A stretch of DNA of 38,851 bases from Muribaculaceae bacterium (GCA_029060725.1 JAIDTL010000035.1:95643-134493); one strand, 5' to 3'. Positions 25,661 to 33,468 are shown, numbered from the stretch's first letter. Numbers and translations: made by a program. Notes: generated by a model from the sequence alone, not told the origin.

Positions 25661-25740
25661 CATAATTCATAATGCAAAATTAAAGTAGGACGTTAATGCT
25701 CATGTCACTAAAGATTATGCATTTTGCATTATGAATTATG
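25661..25740. repeat. AT-rich 20-bp inverted repeat upstream of the SusC-like gene
   Basis: Bases 25661-25680 and 25721-25740 are perfect inverted copies (CATAATTCATAATGCAAAAT and its complement), separated by 40 bases. It shares the CATAATTC/AATGCA building blocks and size of the element at 1659-1740. On the minus strand the arm nearer the SusC start contains TAATTTTG at 25675-25682, a match to the Bacteroidota -7 box; no good -33 box is seen 19-21 nt away. It could therefore double as a weak susC promoter. Confidence 0.7.
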
Positions 25741-25752
25741 CATTATAAAAGA

Positions 25753-27369
25753 TTAGTTTTGTGGAATGAGTTTTGCTCTTTCGGTATGTGCATCAAAGAT
25801 GAGCTTGAAAGTGCCTCCTCTTTCGATCGACTCCATATTCACCCAGTTGTCGGGCACGAATTGCTTGCGATAGCTTTCATCTCCCCATTTATCGAGATCA
25901 AACTGATCGCCATATTTCCATTTGAAATAATCAGCATTTCCGGTATAATGGTCATTGTCTGGATGCAAATTACCATAATACATGAATTTGCCGGGGTCGG
26001 CGCTGTCATCAACTCGCCAAGTTGCCAAGTTCCACCAGCCGTCATGGTGCCAGTTGTGGATCACGAAATGAAGTTTGTCGCCTTTGGTGAGTTTCCAATC
26101 CTCAACGACATAAATATGAGGATTCTTAGCATCTTGAGTCATCTTTGTCACTTCGCGTGGGCCGTCGCTCATTGGGCCGAAGTAGAATTCCTGCCACCAA
26201 GGCTCATTATTCCAATCCCACCACGTATTGAGGTCATTATCGCCGTAGTGCATGTGCATGACAGGGTCGATTGCATCTGAGACGGAATAAGTCTCAGTAG
26301 AGTAAGTACCATTGAAGGTGTCAAATGTAATGAGATAATAGGTGTTTGCTTGAGGCAGTTTGATCCAGTTCACTTCATCAGGATTGTCTCCAAGCACTGA
26401 TGGATTATCTTTTGAAGGAGCGAAGCAAAGCGGTCCGAACGATCCTTTCTGACCAAGCAAAGATACTTCAGTCCCAGCCTTCTCATTATAATACCTTATC
26501 TGATATTTGAAAGGACCTATATGGTCGCATAGCACGGGAACTCCGAAGATATCGGAAGAGAGGTCGTCTTCATTCTTTACGTCGCAGAGCCACATCTTTT
26601 CCATATCCTGAAGTTCTTGCACCTTTACAAGAGATGTAAATGTAGCTGAATGGGCGGCTTCATTGGCTTCACGGTCGTATGCAGTCACAGTAGCTCGAAG
26701 TGTTGCCTCTTTGCTTGGGAGGATAAGTTTTTCCGAGAAATCGAACTTAGCTGTTCCATTCCCATCTACTCTTCTTGGGAATCCTTCCACAGCTTTAGGA
26801 GTGTCTTCTCCATCTGTGACATCTACGACGTCAATGTCAACGTAATCGACTATCCTATTGTCAGCAACGCTAAATTTCAAGTTGAAAGTAGTCTTCTCCT
26901 TGATCAAAACGATTACTTCATTGTCAGGACTTGTAGTGAAGTAGGGTGCAGACCAGTCTGCATCCAATGTCACCCGAAGGTTTTGCTTCTCTTTTCGCCC
27001 ACCGACATCAGTGATAGTGATTTCCACATTGAAATCATCACCTGCCTGATTTTCCTGAATCTTGAAATTATAATCAAGATCATACTCCTTCAGAGGCTCG
27101 CCATAGATTTCAATCAGGTTAATGGTTTTGTTTAAGTTAATTTCATGACAGACAAGGTCGATGGTGGCGATACCATCTTTGTCGGTCACTTTACCGGCGA
27201 TTTTGATTGATCGCCCTGCCTCAGTACGCTCATGAGAAGAGGACAAAGAAAGAGTAGGATTAGCTCCATCTACATCTTTCCACTCATTGTCGTTGCTGCA
27301 GGCAGTAAGAGCCAGAAGCGCAGGCAACCCTAAAAAGGATGCCTTGCGACAAATTGAGATTAGGTTCAT
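25753..27369 (-). CDS. SusE/SusF-like surface glycan-binding lipoprotein (predicted)
   Basis: A predicted outer membrane lipoprotein with a cysteine at residue 24 (LLALTACSNDNE). After it come three Ig/PKD-like beta domains: about 37-130 (SSSHERTEAGRSIKIAGKVT), 135-240 (APYFTTSPDNEVIV), and 240-360. The last part, about 371-455, is extremely rich in Trp and His (TWWDWNNEPWWQEFYF, NWHHDGWWNLATW), which could form an aromatic sugar-binding platform. I recognise no exact family. Its place directly before SusC and its lipoprotein signal suggest the role of SusE/SusF or SGBP proteins. Length 538 residues. It comes before, not after, susC/susD, which is unusual. The link to glycan binding is inferred. 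Confidence 0.65.
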   Translation of the reverse strand: MNLISICRKASFLGLPALLALTACSNDNEWKDVDGANPTLSLSSSHERTEAGRSIKIAGKVTDKDGIATIDLVCHEINLNKTINLIEIYGEPLKEYDLDYNFKIQENQAGDDFNVEITITDVGGRKEKQNLRVTLDADWSAPYFTTSPDNEVIVLIKEKTTFNLKFSVADNRIVDYVDIDVVDVTDGEDTPKAVEGFPRRVDGNGTAKFDFSEKLILPSKEATLRATVTAYDREANEAAHSATFTSLVKVQELQDMEKMWLCDVKNEDDLSSDIFGVPVLCDHIGPFKYQIRYYNEKAGTEVSLLGQKGSFGPLCFAPSKDNPSVLGDNPDEVNWIKLPQANTYYLITFDTFNGTYSTETYSVSDAIDPVMHMHYGDNDLNTWWDWNNEPWWQEFYFGPMSDGPREVTKMTQDAKNPHIYVVEDWKLTKGDKLHFVIHNWHHDGWWNLATWRVDDSADPGKFMYYGNLHPDNDHYTGNADYFKWKYGDQFDLDKWGDESYRKQFVPDNWVNMESIERGGTFKLIFDAHTERAKLIPQN

Positions 27370-27408
27370 TTGTTAGTAAATTAAAATATTAGGGATTAAA
27401 ATTTGATA

Positions 27409-27915
27409 TTATATTTTTGCTGAGTTTACTGCTTTAGGCGACCAAGTTTCGAAAAATCTGACCACCTTTTCTTTATCATATCCTTCGCCTGACTCAAGGA
27501 ATCCGGAATCTTGGGTATGTATGACTTTGCCTTCCTCATCAAGCACTACCAATACCGGATAACCGAATCTGACAGGATTGCCAAGTCTTTTCAATGCAGC
27601 TGATGTAGCGGCTTTATTTGAAGCGTCATCCATGTTTCTTGGATTATAATTGACATGGATGAATACGAAATTGTCGTCTACAAGCTTCTTGATATCTGAA
27701 TCATTTTCAATAAATTTAGCAAATCGTATACACCATTTACACCAGTTGCCTCCTAACTGGGCTACAACAAATTTGCCATTGGAAGCAGCTTTGGAAATTG
27801 CTTCTGAAATTTGCACATCCGGATTGATTGACTCATCATATACTTTTACGTTAGACTGAGCATTTAAGCAAAACATAGTCAGGGAAAGCAATGCTAAAGT
27901 AATTAGTTTCTTCAT
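27409..27915 (-). CDS. Secreted thioredoxin-like protein
   Basis: A 168-residue thioredoxin-fold protein with a cleavable signal peptide (MKKLITLALLSLTMFCLNAQ). The redox site is visible as GGNWCKWCIRF, with Cys59 and Cys62 in a WCxxC arrangement, and a later cis-proline-type segment (RFGYPVLVVLDEEGKV). It should act in the periplasm as a disulfide reductase or isomerase. It lies first in the Sus-like locus, 40 bases before the SusE/F-like gene, behind a strong promoter. This placement is uncommon. Possible roles are folding of cysteine-containing PUL proteins or an unrelated gene that merely donates its promoter. Confidence 0.8.
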   Translation of the reverse strand: MKKLITLALLSLTMFCLNAQSNVKVYDESINPDVQISEAISKAASNGKFVVAQLGGNWCKWCIRFAKFIENDSDIKKLVDDNFVFIHVNYNPRNMDDASNKAATSAALKRLGNPVRFGYPVLVVLDEEGKVIHTQDSGFLESGEGYDKEKVVRFFETWSPKAVNSAKI

Positions 27916-27944
27916 GAAGTATGATGTTTTTGTTATTACAGGGA

Positions 27945-27976
27945 CAAAGTTAATAAAAATTCCCTAATACTGCAAA
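27945..27976 (-). promoter_or_regulatory. Bacteroidota-type promoter of the Sus-like locus
   Basis: On the minus strand, a perfect TTTG (27973-27976) is followed after exactly 20 nt by TAACTTTG (27945-27952). Transcription would start about 25 bases before the thioredoxin-like start at 27915. No regulator gene (HTCS, SusR, ECF sigma) is near, so how the locus is induced is not visible. Confidence 0.8.
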
Positions 27977-27983
27977 TAATTAA

Positions 27984-28011
27984 CACGCATTGACAAAATT
28001 ACCAATGCGTG
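27984..28011 (-). terminator. Terminator of nhaA
   Basis: CACGCATTG (27984-27992) and CAATGCGTG (28003-28011) form a perfect 9-bp stem with a 10-base loop, downstream of the nhaA stop at 28035 on the minus strand. It is followed by the T/A-rich TTAATTATTT on that strand. The adjacent -33 box of the next promoter begins within 8 bases. Confidence 0.65.
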
Positions 28012-28034
28012 CCTTATTCAGAGTTAAAAATTGA

Positions 28035-29402
28035 TTATTCTTTTGAGTCGTTTTCTTCAGCTTTAGGAGCTTTGGGAAGAGTGATATGGAGAAACATCCA
28101 TCCAAGGAATCCTGCGAGGAAGGAGCCTATGAGAATACCTAACTTTGCATTGTTGAGAATTTGCGACATATAGACGTCTTCTCCAAATGTCAAATTTGCG
28201 ATGAAGAGTGATACTGTGAATCCAATACCACCGAGCACTGAGACTGATGCTATCTGAGCCCATGTGCTCCCCTCCGGCATAGGGGCAAGCTTAGCTTTGA
28301 TACATATCCAACTGAAAGTAAAGATGCCAATAAATTTCCCAAGTACAAGACCGGCAATAATTGCTATTGACACACCGGAGAAAATATCTGCTACATTCAC
28401 ATCGCCAAGCCAAATTCCTGCGTTTGCAAATGCGAAAAGCGGAACGATAATGAAGTTTACAATAGGATGTAGTGAGTCTTCAAGATCCTGAAGAGGAGAG
28501 ATCACTTTGTCGGAAGCTGATTCTATTTCCTTCAGCCAGTTGGTCTGCTCCTTACTGAGGATGCCTCGTTTTTCCAATTTGTTTTCGTCTTCCTCTGAAA
28601 ATTGTCCAATATTTTTTTTGATTGTCTTTATGTAGTTCTTAGGAGCATAGACAGGTTTTGCCGGTACACAGAAAGCTACCAAAACTCCTGCTATGGTAGG
28701 ATGCACTCCAGATTGAAGGAAGAGAAACCATACAAAAATGCCAATTGTGACATAAAATGTCTTATAATGCACTCCATATAAGCCACCTATAATAAGCACG
28801 GCAAGAAGTCCGGCTGCCCAAAGAAGAGATACATAGTCAATATGTCCGGAATAAAATATTGCTATTACAAGAATTCCACCGATGTCATCTACTACTGCAA
28901 GAGTAGTCAAGAAAATCTTAAGACCGATTGGGACGCGATTTCCAAGCATCGCAAGGACTCCGAGCGAAAACGCTATATCTGTAGCCATCGGTATAGCTGC
29001 TCCTTGTGCATAATCCGTGCCATGTCCTAAAAGGAAGAAAATAGCCACCGGGATTATCATACCTCCTATTGCTGCGACGATTGGGAGCAACGCCTGACGG
29101 AATGAAGAAAGCTCTCCTTCCAGTACTTCTCGTTTTATCTCCAATCCCACAGAAAAGAAAAAGACAGCCATTAGTCCATCATTGATGAAATCCATAATCG
29201 ACATAGGATGCCCATGATGGCTGAAAAGATTGAACGAGCCGACACGAAGAGCGATAGTGTGTGTCCAAAGGCTATTGTAGAAATCATGAAGGAACGGAAG
29301 ATTGACTACTAAAAGAGCCAGCGCCGTGGCTACCATAAGCACAGTGCCACCGTTAGTATGGTTTTTTATAGTCTTCCTTGCGATAAAGAATGCATTTGCC
29401 AT
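28035..29402 (-). CDS. nhaA: Na+/H+ antiporter NhaA
   Basis: An inner membrane antiporter that exports Na+ in exchange for H+, for pH and salt homeostasis. The protein has about 12 hydrophobic segments. The key carboxylates are visible: TTLAVVDDIGGI gives Asp172 and Asp173 (the ion-binding pair, Asp163/164 in E. coli), and TDIAFSLGVL gives Asp142. Other NhaA landmarks are FFFSVGLEIKRE, FLILP-like VPLFAFANAG, and GIGFTVSLFIANL. At 455 residues it exceeds the E. coli length of 388, mostly because of a charged loop around residues 255-315 (KNIGQFSEEDENKLEKRG). It is a single-gene unit with its own terminator. Function secure by motif. Confidence 0.94.
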   Translation of the reverse strand: MANAFFIARKTIKNHTNGGTVLMVATALALLVVNLPFLHDFYNSLWTHTIALRVGSFNLFSHHGHPMSIMDFINDGLMAVFFFSVGLEIKREVLEGELSSFRQALLPIVAAIGGMIIPVAIFFLLGHGTDYAQGAAIPMATDIAFSLGVLAMLGNRVPIGLKIFLTTLAVVDDIGGILVIAIFYSGHIDYVSLLWAAGLLAVLIIGGLYGVHYKTFYVTIGIFVWFLFLQSGVHPTIAGVLVAFCVPAKPVYAPKNYIKTIKKNIGQFSEEDENKLEKRGILSKEQTNWLKEIESASDKVISPLQDLEDSLHPIVNFIIVPLFAFANAGIWLGDVNVADIFSGVSIAIIAGLVLGKFIGIFTFSWICIKAKLAPMPEGSTWAQIASVSVLGGIGFTVSLFIANLTFGEDVYMSQILNNAKLGILIGSFLAGFLGWMFLHITLPKAPKAEENDSKE

Positions 29403-29412
29403 TGCTTAAAGT

Positions 29413-29446
29413 GTTAAAAGATTTAAAATACTAACAATCTTTTAAC
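29413..29446. other. Perfect 11-bp inverted repeat in the nhaA leader
   Basis: GTTAAAAGATT (29413-29423) and AATCTTTTAAC (29436-29446) are perfect inverted copies with a 12-base loop, ending 10 bases from the nhaA start codon on the minus strand. As RNA it would form an A/U-rich hairpin next to the start site; as DNA it could be an operator. Nothing in the sequence decides between these. I see no clear TAnnTTTG box for nhaA in the 255-base gap. Confidence 0.45.
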
Positions 29447-29518
29447 GAAAATGGTTGATTTTAACTATTAATCTACGATTTCTTAAAGAATTCTATAGTA
29501 ATATTCAATAATTTTTAT

Positions 29519-29526
29519 TAATTTTG
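29519..29526 (+). promoter_or_regulatory. Likely promoter -7 box of the etfBA-acd operon
   Basis: A perfect TAATTTTG at 29519-29526, with no good TTTG 19-21 nt upstream. It leaves a long leader of about 125 bases before etfB. The leader has a possible 13-codon ORF at 29598-29639, which I do not list as a gene. The rest of the gap (29403-29657) holds the nhaA-side inverted repeat and no other recognisable element. Confidence 0.5.
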
Positions 29527-29657
29527 CACTCAAATCCGAATTGTGTGCATTGGGGTGAATGGTACTGATGTAAATAATTGCGGAAAAACTATGTAGGATG
29601 GCGGGGGATACTTTTGAACTGACAAATTATTATTTATAAACATAATATTAATAAATT

Positions 29658-30527
29658 ATGAGTTTAAATATCATTGTGCTTGCTAAGCAGGTACCTGATA
29701 CGAGAAACGTCGGCAAAGATGCGATGAAGGAAGACGGCACAGTCAATCGTGCAGCCCTCCCAGCAATCTTCAACCCCGAGGATCTCAACGCGCTTGAGCA
29801 GGCTCTCCGCCTTAAGGATATGTATCCGGGCACCAAAGTTACTATCCTTACCATGGGACCGGCTCGTGCAGCCGAAATCATCCGTGAAGGTCTATATCGC
29901 GGTGCTGACAATGGCGTAGTACTCTCTGACAGAGCTTTCGCCGGCAGCGACACTCTCGCTACTTCTTACGCTCTTAGCGCTGCTATCAAGAAACTTGGAA
30001 ACTACGACCTTATCATCGGCGGACGCCAGGCTATCGATGGTGACACCGCTCAGGTAGGTCCTCAGGTAGCTGAGAAACTTGGTCTTCCTACTGTCACATA
30101 CGCTGAAGAAATCGTGGATGCTGACAATGGAAAGGTGACTGTAAAACGTCGTATAGAATCCGGTGTAGAAACAGTGAAAGCACCTCTTCCATTGGTAGTG
30201 ACAGTGAATGGTAGCGCAGCTCCTTGTCGGCCAAGAAACGCAAAATGCCTTCAGAAATATAAATATGCAGCTGTCCCTTCAGAAGTTGCAAATGATGAGA
30301 AGAAGAAAGAACTCATTGAAAAGCGTCCATATCTCAACATAGGGGAGTGGAATGCTACATACGTAGATGCCGACCTCGCTCAGTGTGGTCTTGCAGGTAG
30401 CCCTACAAAAGTGAAGAGCATTGAAAACGTAGTCTTTACAGCTAAAGAAGCTCGTAAGATTGAGAATACTGATGAAGCAATCGAAGATCTCATCAAAGAA
30501 TTATTTGCTAATCATACCATCGGCTAA
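29658..30527 (+). CDS. etfB: Electron transfer flavoprotein, beta subunit
   Basis: This is the small subunit of an ETF, which pairs with EtfA to move electrons between an acyl-CoA dehydrogenase and its partner. The N-terminus, NIIVLAKQVPDTRNVGKDAM, and the central GGRQAIDGDTAQVGPQVAEK (121-140) are clear EtfB signatures; the latter binds the nucleotide cofactor. RRIESGVETVKAPLPLVVTV follows, as in the family. Length 289 residues, slightly above the usual 250-265. The GRQAIDGDTAQVGP wording resembles ETFs studied as electron-bifurcating, where a second FAD replaces AMP. That is a lead, not proof. It is 12 bases before etfA and heads the three-gene operon. Confidence 0.93.
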   Translation: MSLNIIVLAKQVPDTRNVGKDAMKEDGTVNRAALPAIFNPEDLNALEQALRLKDMYPGTKVTILTMGPARAAEIIREGLYRGADNGVVLSDRAFAGSDTLATSYALSAAIKKLGNYDLIIGGRQAIDGDTAQVGPQVAEKLGLPTVTYAEEIVDADNGKVTVKRRIESGVETVKAPLPLVVTVNGSAAPCRPRNAKCLQKYKYAAVPSEVANDEKKKELIEKRPYLNIGEWNATYVDADLAQCGLAGSPTKVKSIENVVFTAKEARKIENTDEAIEDLIKELFANHTIG

Positions 30528-30539
30528 TTTAATATAATT

Positions 30540-31568
30540 ATGGCAGACAAGAACAATCTTATCGTATATCTCGAATACGAAGACGGCAAAGTCGCAGATG
30601 TGAGCCTTGAGCTCCTCACTAAAGGTCGCCAGTTGGCCGATAAGCTGGGTATTAAGCTCGAAGCTGTTGTCGCAGGCGACAATCTTAAGGATATTGAGAA
30701 GCAGGTGATGCCATACGGCGTTGATACCCTCTATAAAGTCCAGGATAAGCGTCTTTATCCTTATACTTCACTTCCTCATAGCTCAATTCTGATCAATCTT
30801 TTCAAAGAAATTGAGCCGCGCATAGCATTCATGGGAGCTACTTCGATAGGACGCGACCTTGGTCCGCGAGTATCAAGTGCTCTTCATAGTGGTCTGACAG
30901 CAGACTGTACTTCTCTCGAAATAGGTGATTATACTGACGCTAAGACAGGTACAGAATATAAGGATCTTCTCTATCAGATACGTCCGGCATTTGGTGGTAA
31001 TATCGTGGCGACTATCGTCAATCCCGAGTGCCGTCCACAGATGGCTACAGTGCGTGAAGGTGTGATGAAGAAAGAAATCTACAATTCTAATTATAAAGGT
31101 GAAGTAGTAGATTTAGATGTCAATAAATACACAGACAATACCGATTTTGTAGTTGACATTATCGACCGTCATGTAGAGAAATCCAAAGTCAACCTTAAGG
31201 GTAGCCCAATCATCGTAGCCGGTGGTTACGGTGTTGGCTCAAAGGAAAACTTTGATCTTCTTCAGCAACTTGCTGATGTGCTCGGAGCTGAAGTTGGCGC
31301 AAGCCGCGCTGCAGTTGATGCCGGATGGGTAGACCATGACCGTCAGATCGGCCAGACTGGTGTCACCGTTCGTCCAAAACTCTATATCGCATGTGGCATT
31401 TCCGGTCAGATCCAGCATATTGCAGGCATGCAGGATTCAAGCCTTATCATTTCCATCAATTCCGATCCGGATGCTCCAATCAATGCTATAGCAGACATCG
31501 TGATCACAGGCAAGATGGAAGATGTAGTGCCCAAACTAATCAAGTATTATAAAAAGAACTCGAAATAA
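30540..31568 (+). CDS. etfA: Electron transfer flavoprotein, alpha subunit
   Basis: This is the large ETF subunit, binding FAD mainly through its C-terminal domain. That domain shows the conserved series VAGGYGVGSKENFDLLQQLA, then GASRAAVDAGWVDHDRQIGQ, the FAD-binding TGVTVRPKLYIACGISGQIQ and HIAGMQDSSLIISINSDPDA. These extend from about residue 222 to 323. The N-terminal domain (1-190) is the usual adenine-nucleotide-type fold, with AFMGATSIGRDLGPRVSS. Length 342 residues, within the normal range. I see no added ferredoxin domain. It lies between etfB and the acyl-CoA dehydrogenase gene with gaps of 12 and 3 bases. Confidence 0.94.
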   Translation: MADKNNLIVYLEYEDGKVADVSLELLTKGRQLADKLGIKLEAVVAGDNLKDIEKQVMPYGVDTLYKVQDKRLYPYTSLPHSSILINLFKEIEPRIAFMGATSIGRDLGPRVSSALHSGLTADCTSLEIGDYTDAKTGTEYKDLLYQIRPAFGGNIVATIVNPECRPQMATVREGVMKKEIYNSNYKGEVVDLDVNKYTDNTDFVVDIIDRHVEKSKVNLKGSPIIVAGGYGVGSKENFDLLQQLADVLGAEVGASRAAVDAGWVDHDRQIGQTGVTVRPKLYIACGISGQIQHIAGMQDSSLIISINSDPDAPINAIADIVITGKMEDVVPKLIKYYKKNSK

Positions 31569-31571
31569 GCC

Positions 31572-33272
31572 ATGGCTAATTTTTATACAGACAATCCGAA
31601 TCTCAAATCACATCTTCAGCATCCTTTGATGAAGAAGATCGTGGAACTCAAGGAACGCAACTTCGCTGACGCAGAGAAATATGACTATGCTCCCCTCGAC
31701 TTCGAGGATGCTATGGATTCTTACGACAAGGTGCTCGAAGTGGTAGGTGAGATTTGCGGCGATGTAATTGCAGAAAATGCAGAAGAGGTGGATCATACCG
31801 GTCCGCGTGTAGAAAACAACCGTGTGATCTATGCTGAAGGCACAAAGAAGAACCTTGAAGCTTGTCGCAAAGCAGGACTCATGGGTATGTCGATGCCGCG
31901 TCGTCTTGGTGGCTTGAATTTCCCAATCACTCCGTATATCATGGCTGCCGACATTGTGAGCCGTGCTGATGCCGGATTTGAAAATCTTTGGGGTCTTCAG
32001 GACTGTGCTGAGACTATTTATGAGTTTGCTGATGATGACCAGAAAGAACGTTTCATCAAGCGTGTTTGTGAAGGTGAGACCATGAGTATGGACCTCACAG
32101 AACCTGATGCCGGATCTGACCTTCAGAGCGTCATGCTCAAGGCAACTCAAAAGGAAGACGGCAGCTGGGTTCTCAATGGCGTGAAGCGTTTCATCACCAA
32201 CGGTGACTCTGACATTCACTTGGTGCTTGCTCGTTCGGAAGAAGGCACAAAGGATGGCCGTGGTCTTTCTATGTTCATCTACGACAAGCGTAACGGAGGT
32301 GTCAACGTACGTCGTATTGAAAATAAGATGGGTATCAAAGGTAGTCCTACATGTGAACTTGTCTATAAGGATGCACCCGCTGAACTCTGCGGAAGCCGTA
32401 AACTTGGTCTTATCAAGTATGTGATGGCTCTTATGAATGGTGCGCGTCTTGGCATTGCAGCCCAGAGTGTCGGTATCTCAGAAGCAGCTTACCGTGAAGC
32501 TCTTGACTATGCAAAGGATCGCAAGCAATTTGGTAAGGCAATTATCGAATTCCCTGCAGTGGCTGAAATCTTAAGCGTAATGAAAGCAAAACTTGATGCA
32601 AGCCGTGCTCTTCTTTACGCTTGTGCTCGTTTTGTAGATATCTACAAGATTTATGACGACATTGCTAAAGAGCGTCCTCTTACTAAAGAAGAGAAACTTG
32701 AGGCAAAGGCTTATAGCAAACTCGCTGACGCATTCACTCCGCTTGCAAAGGGAATGGGGTCGGAGTTCTGCAACCAGAATACATACGACTGCATCCAAAT
32801 ACATGGTGGTAGTGGTTTCATGAAAGACTATAAGTGTGAGCGTCTCTACCGTGATGCCCGCATCACAAGCATCTATGAAGGTACTACTCAGCTTCAGGTA
32901 GTGGCTGCTATCCGCCACGTCACAACAGGTACATATCTCAACTTCATTAAAGAGGCATTAAATGCAGAGGTTTCTGAAAAGCATGCAGGTGCAAAGAAAC
33001 TTCTTGATGAGATGGCAGAACAGTACGAGGCAGCGGTAGCAAGTGTGCTTGCTGTCAAAGAGCAGTCATATACTGACTTCATGGCTCGCCGACTCGTGGA
33101 AATGGCAGGTCACACTGTGATGGGTTGTCTCCTTCTTGAAGAGGCTGAGCGCGACGAAGCCTTCGACAAGTCGCTTGAAGTATATGTGAAGTATGGTCAG
33201 GCTGAATGCACTAAGCATGCAGACTTTATCTCTAACTTCAAACCAGAAGAAATGAGCGCTTATACTTATTGA
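31572..33272 (+). CDS. Large acyl-CoA dehydrogenase (FadE/DmdC-like)
   Basis: This FAD enzyme should oxidise an acyl-CoA at C2-C3, passing electrons to the ETF encoded upstream. Visible landmarks are DLTEPDAGSDLQS (174-186, FAD-contacting) and FITNGDSDIHLVLA. Next come DRKQFGKAIIEFPAV (316-330), QIHGGSGFMKDYKCERLYRD, and the probable catalytic Glu436 in SIYEGTTQLQ. At 566 residues it is much larger than the 380-residue short-chain type. It has an N-terminal extension (about 1-60) and a C-terminal helical domain beyond residue 445, as in the DmdC/3-methylmercaptopropionyl-CoA dehydrogenase and FadE-like groups. The substrate is unknown. Operon with etfB and etfA; a strong terminator follows. 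Confidence 0.88.
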   Translation: MANFYTDNPNLKSHLQHPLMKKIVELKERNFADAEKYDYAPLDFEDAMDSYDKVLEVVGEICGDVIAENAEEVDHTGPRVENNRVIYAEGTKKNLEACRKAGLMGMSMPRRLGGLNFPITPYIMAADIVSRADAGFENLWGLQDCAETIYEFADDDQKERFIKRVCEGETMSMDLTEPDAGSDLQSVMLKATQKEDGSWVLNGVKRFITNGDSDIHLVLARSEEGTKDGRGLSMFIYDKRNGGVNVRRIENKMGIKGSPTCELVYKDAPAELCGSRKLGLIKYVMALMNGARLGIAAQSVGISEAAYREALDYAKDRKQFGKAIIEFPAVAEILSVMKAKLDASRALLYACARFVDIYKIYDDIAKERPLTKEEKLEAKAYSKLADAFTPLAKGMGSEFCNQNTYDCIQIHGGSGFMKDYKCERLYRDARITSIYEGTTQLQVVAAIRHVTTGTYLNFIKEALNAEVSEKHAGAKKLLDEMAEQYEAAVASVLAVKEQSYTDFMARRLVEMAGHTVMGCLLLEEAERDEAFDKSLEVYVKYGQAECTKHADFISNFKPEEMSAYTY

Positions 33273-33294
33273 TAATCAATAAGTTATTTATATA

Positions 33295-33332
33295 AACGGC
33301 TACAATTTTATACAATTGTAGCCGTTTTTTTA
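33295..33332 (+). terminator. Terminator of the etfBA-acd operon
   Basis: A perfect 13-bp stem (33295-33307 with 33314-33326; AACGGCTACAATT and its complement) with a 6-base loop is followed by a run of T. This is a textbook intrinsic terminator. The outer A/T pairs also give a weak U-run on the other strand. Confidence 0.9.
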
Positions 33333-33340
33333 TAATTTTT

Positions 33341-33371
33341 TTTGAAATTTCAACTTTTTTATATAATTTTG
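33341..33371 (+). promoter_or_regulatory. Bacteroidota-type promoter of glnN
   Basis: A perfect TTTG at 33341-33344 is followed after 19 nt by TAATTTTG at 33364-33371. Transcription would start about 90 bases upstream of the coding start at 33469, leaving a leader that carries a hairpin. Confidence 0.75.
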
Positions 33372-33429
33372 CATCCGTAAATCCGAAAGGACTTTCTTTT
33401 GGCATTACTAATGAGATACAGGTAATGAA

Positions 33430-33448
33430 ATCCGGACTATTTCCGGAT
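33430..33448 (+). promoter_or_regulatory. Hairpin in the glnN leader
   Basis: ATCCGGA (33430-33436) and TCCGGAT (33442-33448) form a perfect 7-bp stem with a 5-base loop, 21 bases before the start codon. A second possible 6-bp stem pairs CATTAC and GTAATG about 20-30 bases upstream. I recognise no known riboswitch. A regulatory RNA role is only a suggestion. Confidence 0.4.
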
Positions 33449-33468
33449 ATAACTTAAAATAAAAAAAG

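Noticed and set aside
26650..27135. Plus-strand open frame of 161 codons
   Set aside because: It is fully antisense to the SusE/F-like lipoprotein and has no family features.
31608..32219. Minus-strand open frame of 203 codons
   Set aside because: It is a shadow of the acyl-CoA dehydrogenase coding sequence; no signal, domain or promoter supports it.
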